A stretch of DNA of 64,000 nucleotides from Cordia subcordata (lineage: Eukaryota; Streptophyta; Magnoliopsida; Boraginales; Cordiaceae), in the NCBI GenBank assembly GCA_028554755.1, contig JAPTOF010000005.1, forward strand, positions 18,822,001 to 18,886,000, written 5' to 3'. Shown piece by piece: positions 12,976-24,900 of this stretch. Position 1 is the stretch's first letter. Every line of letters starts with the position of its first letter. A program made the position numbers and the translations under genes. The notes beneath the pieces were generated by a model that made no database searches, was not told where the DNA came from, and saw nothing but the letters and a program-made list of their open reading frames with translations.

Positions 12976-15900
12976 CTAAATATTGCTCATCTCCAAATTC
13001 TTCATGATTGAGATGATTTTCCATGCAAGCTTGTTATCCGTAGCTGACCAGGAAGAGCAAAAATATACCACTTCAGATTCAAAGCCAGAATTATCTGTAG
13101 TCCTGTGAGGACATTTTTCCTTTGAACAAATCGAGACAACAAATGATTCTATTTGGAGTTGTTTCTCAAAGTCTTGGACATTCAGATCAGTAAATTCATT
13201 CGAGAGCTTCACTGATAAAAGACGCAGGGGAAGTCTTTCATTGATCATAGAAGGCTTATATGGTTCAGGTGATAGATCTGCAGTTTTCGTCTCATTTACT
13301 GAGGTGACATGTACTGGGCAACAATAAAAAAATTTAACCTCAGTTTTCTCTCCTAACATGTCCACAAGCTCATTCTGGTGAACAACCTTGGGATTCTGAT
13401 TCCGCTGCATAAATAGTATTCCTTCAGCAACTCTGTCATCATATACCTGCAGCAGAAGCTTGTCACTCATACCAACATCACCCAAAGCAGAGTTCGCTGC
13501 TGAGCTTGCTCTGAGAAACTTGAAGTTTGGAGTCAGTGAACTTTGAAGGAATTCATTGGAAGCCCGGCTTTTTATATAGTGAGTTGAGGGAATGCACACA
13601 GATTCATTGTTTGCAGGAACATAACATTCAATCCCAAAGTCACTTTGAATTTTTTCTTTTAGCGTGGCCATTTTAGGTTTTTCACCATGTACAAGTATCA
13701 CATGCTTGGGGCAGAGAAATCTGACAAGATCCATAATTCCTTTGGCATCAGTGTGGGGACTAAAAGATAGCTGATGAATCTGGAGATGGACAAAGTATAA
13801 CTATAAATAAGGGACAGAACAAGATAAATAAAGATACAATAGCATCAGGAATATCGAAAAGGACACACGATATCTAACTCCAACTTTCAAGCATTTCCAT
13901 TTCCTTGAATTCAAATTAATTTCGGAAAGAAGCAAAACTAGTTTCAAATAACTGATTTTTTGCTTTAGTTTTATCAAGGGCAATGGATTATGAAATGGAA
14001 AGGGAAACTAGTGCTTGGGAGTCATAAAACTCAGGAGACTTAAGTCATCCCTAATTTGTTTGTTCTGTAGCCATATATATTGTGAGACAAAAATGCTCTA
14101 CGGCCATGTTCCATAATGTACGGAGACACATACCATATAAAGTTGTTTAACAACATAAAAGTAATGTGATTAGACATTCTTTAAGCTGCACTTTTTTCTA
14201 GGAGTATGATCAAGATGAAGTTGAAGATCGCAGAGAATTTTATAGAGTATAAACAAGAGTGAGATCTATTATCAGTACAGAGCATTACTTTTGGCACATA
14301 ACATCAGCGTACACAGCATTACATTGTGCAACTCTAATTTTCTCATAGTGGATAAGCAATTTGACTATATCATAATTACGAATATAATATAAACACAAAG
14401 ACAAAATTTTCAGGAAAGATGCTAAAACAGATCCACAACCTATGTTACTCGGACACTTCAATTGTGGGGTAAGCGTTCGTGTCCATGGGACATGACACTT
14501 CAAACAAAAAGGAAAAAAAGACACAACTCTCCGGCAATTTAAATTTAAAAATGAAAATTTATCAAATTAAAAAAATTGTTAAATTGTGAGATGGGTTTCT
14601 TATATTTCATCAAAAGGTCTATTTGTTTGCAACATAACTTTGAGGTTTTATATTTCTTGTCCTAGAATTACATATATCAAACACATTACTTCTTCAGTCT
14701 CAATTTGAAAGGTCTACAGATGATTTTAATAATTTTGTAATATGGTGTCTCCATGTTCAAGTCTGAAGTCAAGACACTTATTTGACTGAGTCTTAGGACC
14801 CTAAATTTTAACAATTTCTGCGTCCAACAGTCAGATCCATATCCATGCCCGACACTCTTGTCCTGAGTCTGAGGTTTACTCTTTCGAAAGAAATGCAGCA
14901 GTTGCAATTTTCAAATATGAAAACATGTAATATGATAATTGAAAAATTGACCTGATCCTCCCACACATCTGTGATCAATGAAAAGATGTAACTAAGAACT
15001 AATACATACATACATATATGTGTGTGTATACCACTCTAAAATATACGTAGAGTGCATGCTTTTGGGCTGCTAAATAGTTCTCGAATCATTGTCTATTTGA
15101 CAGGTCTACTTGAGATGTTTTAGAAAGAAAAGGGAGTATCTCAGTAGATCAGCTTTTAGTGCACCACTTCTAAGGATAAGTAGGAATCTTACTCTTTCTT
15201 CCAATCTGCAAAGAATACATGAAAAAAGATATTACTTGTTTGGACATAATATGTTTTCGTAGATATCCTTCCTCTGATATTTTAGAATCTAAGTGAACCA
15301 GAACCTTGATCAGGACCACACACGAATTCTAATATTATTAAAGCCACAGCCGAAAGTTGTATATTAACTAATAGACCCTTCTCCCTTGGTATTTTCTGAT
15401 CTGCAACCCATTTGTAGTTCCAGCAGACCACTTAAGAGAACATTCTCTTTTACTTTCTTCCATATAGTGAATCTAATTATCTCTTGGATATTGGGACACG
15501 TTAAACCTTTGTCATACGAAAAGTTCCTGAACAGTAGCACCAGGTATGCAGTGCCTTGGGAGTGTAAAATCTACTTGATTTAAGTAGCAAGATATCCTAG
15601 CGTTGATTCCTTCCCACAATGACATGCTTGTAGAAAGAGGTCTTGTTCTGGGTCAGATTGCCTATTTCAGAAAATATACCAAGCAAACAAGAAACTTGTT
15701 ATCTTGTAGGAATTTCTGACCCCTTGCTTGTGGTTGGAACTTTTATGCAAGATTACTCCAAATGTCAGGTACTAAATTGCAGCTAACAATGACGAATACT
15801 AGCACATTGAAGAACTATAACCATAAACATGATTACTAGTTGATTTAAATCACACATGATCAACTAGTAATGGCATAACTTACAAACTTCACTAGCAAAA

Positions 15901-18900
15901 GAATTGTATGGAGGGTGAATCACACAAAAAAAGAGGCAAGAGAACTCTAAAGACATGTACAAGCACTAATGTACACTAAAGGTCAAATAAGTGCAAAAAG
16001 GAAATTATTAGCCAAAAGAAGGTGGATAAAGAAAAACTCTGAAAAAAGATAAACAACCTGGCAGCGTACATCAATTTGGGTCTCTTCACCAAGACTAATT
16101 TTAGTTGGTGTCTTGGCTGACATCAACTGGTGCCCTATAGTACCAGCCACACAGTACCTAATAAATGAAAATGTGTAAACCGATCAGAACTGACACTTGT
16201 GAGCACCAAATTACTGTATGATAGCAATAAGGGAGCTCAAAATTCACAACTTCACATCTCATATACCCAAAATATTTTAAATCCAGACCTCAATGTATAT
16301 ACAGAAGTTATGATTTCCTCTTACTTAGATATGAGATGGAAACATCTAAGTCCAGATACACTTGTATATATAAAGCATCAACTTAAAGAAGAATAACTTT
16401 CTGCCGTCAAGGTAGCATACTAATTCTCTAAACTTGACAACCTTGGACTTAAAGTAGTAAATTGTCAATAACAGCCAAGCAGGTGCAACCACTGACAATA
16501 CCCAAGAGAGTACAATCAAGCAAAGTTGGACCTAAGCATTGTCTTTAAATCACAAAAGTTAGTCTCAGAAGTGTATTTTAAGGTCCTTCAATACCCAAGA
16601 GAGTACAATCAAACAAAGTTGGACCTGAGCATTGTCTCTAAATCACAAAAGTTAGTCTCAGAAGTGTATTTTAAGGTCCTTTATAAGCAAACGGGAGCTA
16701 GATGATAAAATTATTTCTAATTGTTGGAAAATATGTAGGATTTGTATTTCTCGACATAAGAACTTTATAGAAATGGGATAAGGCATAAGCTCAGGCAGCT
16801 ACACAACATCTCGTGTCGATCAAGAGTGAATAATGGCATCAACATCAGATACAGAAATTTCTTGAATTCTAAGTACAGCAAAGAGATAGCTGCTTCCTAG
16901 TAACTTTGACAATACTATCTACTTCATGGAAAATAATTATTTTACTGAGAGCCTGAACGGTTCATCCGTATTGTAATCTCATGATAGTAAATAGGGAAGA
17001 ATGTAATAGGTACCCTGGCAAAGTGACAAGATTTTCTTCATATGGAGCCCACTGCTTGAAAACTTCAAGTGAAAATCCTCCACTTATCATTCCAGGAGTG
17101 GCAAAGAGAACGCAGGGTCCAGGGGCATTTATCAGAGAACGATCAAAATTGCACACTGCAACATATTAACCCCAGAGGAGGTCAGAACTGCAAAGAAGAG
17201 CTGCTAATAAGGATGTGCATTACATGAAGACCAAAACGCTCTATGAGATTTCCTTGTTTTGGCTAGAGATTGATCATAAGTAATCAACTGGATTAACTGG
17301 ACTCAAGGATTTGATGACACTACGCCTCCATGACTGATAAGTAGTTTAGTATGTAGGGCGAAGATATAGCACATATTAAGGTACTACATGATATACAATG
17401 TTTAGAAATATATTCACTCTTCTAATGTTCAACCCTAAAGAATAAACAGTAGACAGTGCATAAAGCTTTAGCAATGCAACACCAGCATGAAAAGTTTGAT
17501 AATTCTAGTGTAACAAATATTTCTAGAAACATAAGCACGCAATCCATTTATAGACACACCTAAATGTGGAAAAGATAGATAACCTTGTAAATTTCCAAAA
17601 AGGTTTCTATCCAATGATATGACCATATTAAACACATTCAGATATTTGCTGGAAGTTCCTAAGAGAGAATATTGCCTCCATCTTATGTGTTTCAACTTGA
17701 TCACGGAACTGAAATGTTCAACAAAGTGTCTGAGAGGTTCTCCTAGATGAGTTAGATTCTTTGACCGGAAGAACCAATGGTTGTGTTTGAGGTAAAATAT
17801 GCAAGAAGATGAATGCAACTTACAAGAGTGCTGCCTAACAATCACTTGGCAACTACTCAAAAATCAAAATGGCAAGATAAGTCAAATAGACTGCCAGAAG
17901 AGTGTTTTACACTCTAGCATGGCAATTCCGTACAAATTAGTTTACACATATTGGAGAAGAATACTAGGTCAAAATACACTTCCACCAAAGCGCCCTTGCA
18001 GGACACATAAATAGATGATAGTTGACCTAGGCACATAAGCATGCATCTGTCACTGCTCTTCATAGTATAGTAACTTCTGTTAGTAAACACCAAGTCGAAG
18101 AAATTCACAACTTTAAAACTTGATGCATCGTACAGTTCACATGTTAGATCAATATCACCTTAATTGATCTTTTATTGTGCACAAATGGACAACATAACAA
18201 ATTGACATAACGATATTACATTTTGATGTCAATTGCCTTTGGAATTTTGCCTCTGTTTCTTGATTAGGTGGCAGTTACATTTTCTGTGATTTGCGGCACA
18301 AAAGAAATGCCTGATAAAAATACATATGCATGTAGGAAATGCTCTAGCCCTGCTCAAGCCCACTGTGTTGATGTAGCTTGAAGCTCATTGATGAGTTTTG
18401 CGCGATGCCCAAACCCCATACCAGTTAACAGTAAACCAAACTATATCCATGCATTGCCATGCCAACATTTCTAATATTCAGAGAAATCATAAAATGCAAA
18501 GCAATGACCACACTGTTTAACCATTTGAACTTATTTCTGGCCTTGCTTTTTTTTTCTTTTTTTGTAAGGGAATTTATATCTGCCCTTTTTCCCCCTTTAT
18601 TTCCCCAAGGATAATAATACAATGCCATTTCTCATTTCTTTAAGTCTTCTTTCCCATGCTCATATACAAAACATATTTCTGTTCACAAGCAAAATAAACT
18701 GATAGAGTTATACAATGCAACTTTAGTGCCTGTCTTGCCTAAACAGTGATTCCATCATGATTCCATCAATTCATAAATAAAAAGCAGCACAAAAGAACAA
18801 AAGAAAGAGCAGTAACTTTTCCTTCAGGTCTGTTAACACACTAAATAAATAAACCAATATCCTCTCTACAAGCTTAAGCTTTTAGATGAGGTGGTAACCT

Positions 18901-21900
18901 TAACATGGTATCGGAGCCTGTAAGCCAAACGGCACAGGTTCAAAACTCACCGCCACCCATATAAAAACATTAAAACTGTCAACGTGCAAGCTCTAAACAA
19001 ATTACGCTGCACGTGAGGGGGCGTGTTAACACACTAAATAAATAAACCAATATCCTCTCTACAAGCTTAAGCTGTTAGATGAGGTGGTAACCTTAACAAG
19101 GTCAAATATTCCTAAACAAAAATGATATGGTCAAATTATGGTGCCAGATAACAATGGCTGCAAGGAAAATAGAAAAGCACAACACTGTTATTCTCTCTGA
19201 ATGATCTCCAATCACTAGGACAAGTCTTTTCTGTAACCCATCATTTGGAAGTATCACAAATATTGAAAAATTACCAACAGCATTCTTCGGTTATATCTCT
19301 TCTCCTTGGACTTCTTATCTTGCATTTTCCTATAGTGAGGCTAGGATGAGGTCACATATGGGAGAAAAATAAACATGCACCTTAGGATTCTGCAAACAGG
19401 ACCAAGGACTTCTGAATTTTGTACTCTAACACTCTTAGTCTTGAATACGAATCATATTTCAATTGAACCCATATCAACAAAGGTTTATTCTTTACTATCT
19501 GAAATCTGCTACCTCAGTCCTCTCCTTGAGTAATTCTATCAAGGATCATGCCCTCCAATAACCCCCAATCACTATTCATTACCTTATGCTGCATCAGTCT
19601 GGTCCTCCTAACCTTACATCTACCATTAATGAAATTAGAGAGAGAGAAATATCTGTATCTTATTCATTTCTTAACTGACTTGAGTACATAAGACAAGTAT
19701 ATATAGGTAGCTCCATAACTAACTCCTAACTGCTCTTAGCTGTACACCTCACCACTCTGTTTACATATGTTACACTTACTTAGCTGTCATTCTATCTAGC
19801 TGACAGTTAATGGCGGTACATAGAGACTCCTATTCTATTCCTTATCAGCCCCCCTCAAGCTGAGCCTGGGCTGTGACCATGGGAAGCTTGTGTTTAAGAT
19901 AATCAAATTGATGTTGAGGAATAGCTTTAGTAAAGAGGTCTGCCACTTGTTGCTGTGAAGAGATGTAGGATAGCTGCAGTGCCTTGGAGACCACTTGTTC
20001 CCTAACAAAATGATAATCAATCTCAATATGTTTAGTTCTTGCATGAAAAACAGGATTAGATGCAAGAGCCATAGCTGAGATGTTATCACAATGTAAGACT
20101 GGTGTAGAAGAAGAAATAGACAAATCCTTCAAGAGATAGGTCAGCCATCTGATTTCAGAGGCTGAATGAGCCATAGCTCTATACTCTGCTTCTGTGGAGG
20201 ATCTTGCAACTGGTTATGTCATACTTGAGAATGAACAGTAGGTGTCATAGTAGTAAAAAGACAAGACCTAAGCTTGTCATCCTGAACCATCCATTTGTCA
20301 TATTCTGGATTAGAAATAAGATTACCATCTGCAGCTGCTATCTCCTTTGGAGGATAAGGAAGCTTGCCAAGTACATGATTAAGAAGCTTTGAAGCTTGAA
20401 GAACTCCTTGAACTTGTGATTTCCACATCACAAAATTAGTGTTATCTAGTTTGATATGAACTAGATTTTCTATATTCTGGATTAGCCTCTGCAATCCTGG
20501 AGAAATTTCTTCAATGGCATCAACGCGCAGCTGAGCAGCCATGGAAGAAGATGACCTTGCCGGAGCTGAGATAGGATGATGAGCTGGGCTTTTGATTTTA
20601 AACAGAAATTTGGAAAACTGAACCGATAGAAAGAATCGCTTAGATGAATAGAGCCTTCGACTTGATTTTGAAGAGAATCGAAAGCTTCTAGGTGGAGTTT
20701 TAATGGAGTTCTCCAATGGAGAAACCCTAGAAGGAGAGAGAAAGAAGATGAACGAAAAAAAATTAGAACCAGGATTGATCCCTTGCTCTGAATACCATAA
20801 TGAAATTAGAGAGAGAGAAATATCTGTATCTTATTCATTTCTTAACTAACTTGAGTACATAAGACAAGTATATATAGATAGCTCCATAACTAACTCCTAA
20901 CTACTCTTAGTTGTACACCTCACCACTCTGTTTACATATGTTACACTTACTTAGCTATCATTCTATCTAGCTGACAGTTAATAGCAATACATAGAAACTC
21001 CTATTCTATTCCTTATCAACCATGATCACATTATTGTTTATAGTTTATAACTTCATGTGAACAAGCCTAATCCACCTCAAGTGATTCTCTCTCATGTGGA
21101 TACTCATCGGAGTGTGAAAATGATCAGTAGAATCAGTTTCACCATTAGCATAAGTTTATCAAGTCTTGGCATCAGCAGAAAAAATGATCCAGGAAACTTG
21201 TACATGTCATTGTAATTCTTGATGAACCAATGTATTTCACACAATTAAAGTGGTCAAATGTGCTACTGAACCTCAGAATACCATCATGGAAAATGAAAAT
21301 TTCAGCATAAATAGAAGACAAGTTGGTTTCAGAAATATCATTCTCAGGCATCATAATCTTGGCTTAACTAATGCACAAGAATATTGAAACCCAAGACAAC
21401 ATAAAGCTTTTTTTGCACATGTCACCTGCATAAGACACTAACAGCAATAGACTGATAGAGTATTAACAGAAAGAAAAACAGAAAAAGAAAGAAAAACAGC
21501 TCTCTGCTTCTGAAAGATTACCATGTAGTAAAAGTTGTATATATACCGTTTTTAAACTCAAATGCATTCCGTGTAGCATATGCATCTTTCACCTTCTGGC
21601 TTGTCCACTTAATGAGCATCTTGTAATACATATTAGCTTGGATGGTCAAGCCTAAAAAAAGTGAAGATTCAATCAGAAATCCTGGTAGAGAAATGACATG
21701 GGAGTTTGCATGATTGCTAAAGATAAGCTTCACTGATGCCTGTGAATAAGATCTTTGTGTTCAAAAGACCAAAAGATTTGATTCCTTGGAACATGAGGAA
21801 AATTTTACTTTCTCACCACTAATTATGAGAACTACCTTTCATGAAAATAAGCTAAGGCATGGAGGGGGAACTGCAAAATAAATTGATGAACATATACTCA

Positions 21901-24900
21901 AGTATGGTTCAACTCAGAGTTTCAATAATGCAATAGTGTAAACATTTTACAGGTTACTCATCTTATATGTGAAAAACTGTCCAAGGAAGTAAAAGTGGGT
22001 AAAGATCACCAGTGACTGGTTCAGCTCAAATTGGAAAATAAACCACTTTTCTGGTTATCACATATTCAAGCTGCTAAAACCATCGCTAAGCATAAATGCT
22101 CTTACTACCTTTACCAAGGCCTGAAGCACAGAGGTCACATTAGAGCATATTTCTCATTTTGTACCTCCCCCGTTTTCTGCTATACCATTTCTTGCTATAC
22201 TGTGCTGTACTTTCTTCAACGTTTTGTTTTTTCCTCTAGTTTCTTTCTCCTTCTGTTGAATGGTATGCTCTTCTTTGCTCCTCTAATTCTAGTGTTTTCT
22301 TTTCTATCACTTTACTTGTATTGGTCATATGTCCTCCTCCCTCCTCTTTTTACATCTTTTCTGCCCTCCTTGTTTCCTCTGTTTAGCTAGGTCAGAGGTT
22401 CTCTGCAATTCAGATACTAAATTCCCTTAGTCGGTAGTTGGTGTTTGTTCGTCACTGTAAACATCTTTGGCAGTCATATCTTGCGTCCCATCCGTCCAAT
22501 ATAATTGGATTATAAGGGAAGTGAACACTTAATAGCTAATATATAGTGGCATAAAAATTAACTGGGGTGAACCATTTCGGGCAGTTGATATTAGGCCCAA
22601 GACAGTCATTTCTCAAGCCTATGACGCTGGTTTTGTCTTGTATGCCTAGGGTTCAAGGACTGAGGCATTTCATCAGCATTGTCATTGACATTCTTATTTT
22701 CACAACTCAACAAGTGATTTATGCATATACAGCCGAATGAATGTGGCCTATGTGATCATATTAACAGTAAAAATTAAATTCTTAAACATAACTTTGCTTT
22801 ATTTCACTCAAGCATGGTTTCCAGTTTTTGCAGAATCCAGGAACTTGAAGAATTAGTTTTGAACTTGCTTATGAAGGCTATGGGTCAGCATCATGTCAAC
22901 CCAACCTCAGCGCTAAGAGAGTTTCTTGAATTTAGTATTAAACTGATAAAAGCAAAATTCAAAGGATGAGATACAGGATCATACAGAACAATTTGAGTGA
23001 TTTAAGGGTGGGGGGCTTAAACCAGTGTATCCATGAACTCAATACGGATCCAACTAAACAACTTTTAACTGCCACCTGTAATGCGTGACCTATTATGCAG
23101 GAGACTTGGTAGAAAGGAGATATGCCAACTATAGTTGATTAGATAATTGGTAACCAACCTGCTGAGAAATAAATTGGGACTTTCAGATTCATCCGTTCCC
23201 AGTAATCATCAAGTAGCATACATAGTTCCTGTTGGACAATGGAAATATTATCAATTGAAAGACACAAATAAACTCTTTTTCATGTCTATATTAACGTGGG
23301 CAGAATTATCATTTGGATGCAAATGGATACGTTTTTAAACCTTCTCGGGAGAAGGTAGGCTCGTGGGAGACGTAAAAGTCAGTGACAAGCGTGAAATTGC
23401 TGAATAAAACAAAAAAGTACACATATTTTAGGATGCTGTAGTTAAAAAAAAAAATGTTGTTCAATAATCAATACTATCAGGTATAATTCCCTAACGTGGT
23501 TTCTCATTCAGGATGAAAATACATGTACAAGGAAAAATCGTTGTTCAGTGTGGAGTATGTTTTACAGCATAACTATCAAAACTAAGACATACCATGTCAA
23601 GTCCATTAGCTGCCAAATTATTTCTTGGTTTCTTATCACTTAAAATCATGGAGTACATGGATAGTTTCATGGTTGAAATCCAAGAGTCTTAACCATGGTA
23701 TGAGTCATTTCCCTTTTCTTTTAGTTTCTTTTTCTTCTTTTAATAGATATGCAACAAGGGGGTCCAACCCTAAAAATATATACATCTAACTTGCAATCTA
23801 TCTATTAATCGACTCATCGTATGCTATCTACATGAAAACTACAAGAATCCCCAATCCAAAAACAAAGATCATGTGATATTTCAAAAAAGAAAGAGATAAT
23901 TCCTTTCCTTCAAAAGCTCCACTTTTTTGTTCCTTCCATAAGGAACAAATGATTGCGAGAGAAACCATTCAGATCATTTTCCTCTTCTCTTTAGATATCT
24001 TGATACCACTATAGTTATTATCTCATTGCCAAAGGTTTTCTGAAGCAACTCCAAAAGGCATCTAGCCCAAGCATATCTAAATAAAAGATATTCTGCCTTT
24101 TCCACTTCATCCTTGTACTGAAACAATTATATGCCCCTTTCTTGTAGAAACATTCCGTTTCAGTTTGGACTTTGGAGGGGTAATGCCTATTACATCATAA
24201 GAAACAAAAAACCTTTTACAGTAATCAAAAATATTTAATAAATAAGTTGATGAAAGGACCTGAGCTCTTCCTAATGCGAACGTAGGAATCAGGACCTTTC
24301 CTCCTCCAGCGACACAACTATGGACCTACAAAATTAGTTTCAACATTTGGACAAAGATAATCAATTTGTTCAGTGTTGACGATAAAAACAGGGAATCCCA
24401 TTCTAACAGCTACATCACAAAAAGTAATAAAACTTATATGTGAGTAAATTATGATTAAAAGATCATACAGCTTTGAGAAATTCCCTCTCCCGGGCATACT
24501 TCGAATCCCGAAAAGTTGTTGCATAAGTTGACCTGTTAGAATAATAATTGCATAATAAGAGAATCAGAATCAGAGCATGGAGTTTGACTAGGAAACTCAT
24601 TTGTTATCATCCGGAAAAAAGGAAATTAACAACGTGAACTTGTCTACTTGCAACTTAACTTTTTCGTTAAAGCATAATAGAGACTACTAGTTCAGGAATG
24701 ACATCAAATAGAAAATGTAGATTAGATTTCCATATGTACACATCTGAGAAGGGATGGTCAATGGAGACAAACAGCATATGGTAAACTTGCTGTGTTTGAT
24801 GATGAATGTGCGCTAGCAGTAATCCTTCTGCTCTAGGTTAGTGTAAGTTTGCCCTACAGAGTAAAATTGAACCACCTGAGGCAAAAATGGGAGTGAAAAG

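Larger units (their letters stand above)
19627..21018 (-). mobile_element. Deleted Ty1/Copia LTR retrotransposon with both LTRs (1392 bp)
   Basis: On the minus strand the 5' LTR is 20798-21018 and the 3' LTR 19627-19847, 221 bp each, beginning TGATAAGG and ending TTTCATTA. The 5-bp target duplication ACCAT is seen at 19622-19626 and 21019-21023. The primer-binding site reads TGGTATTCAGAGC just inside the 5' LTR; the polypurine tract CTTGAGGGGGGC abuts the 3' LTR. Internally only the gag N-terminus and the RNase H tail remain; protease, integrase and reverse transcriptase are missing, with the deletion join near 20210-20220. The LTRs differ at about a dozen sites by eye. It lies in CPSF73-II intron 10, in the gene's own orientation. 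Confidence 0.93.
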
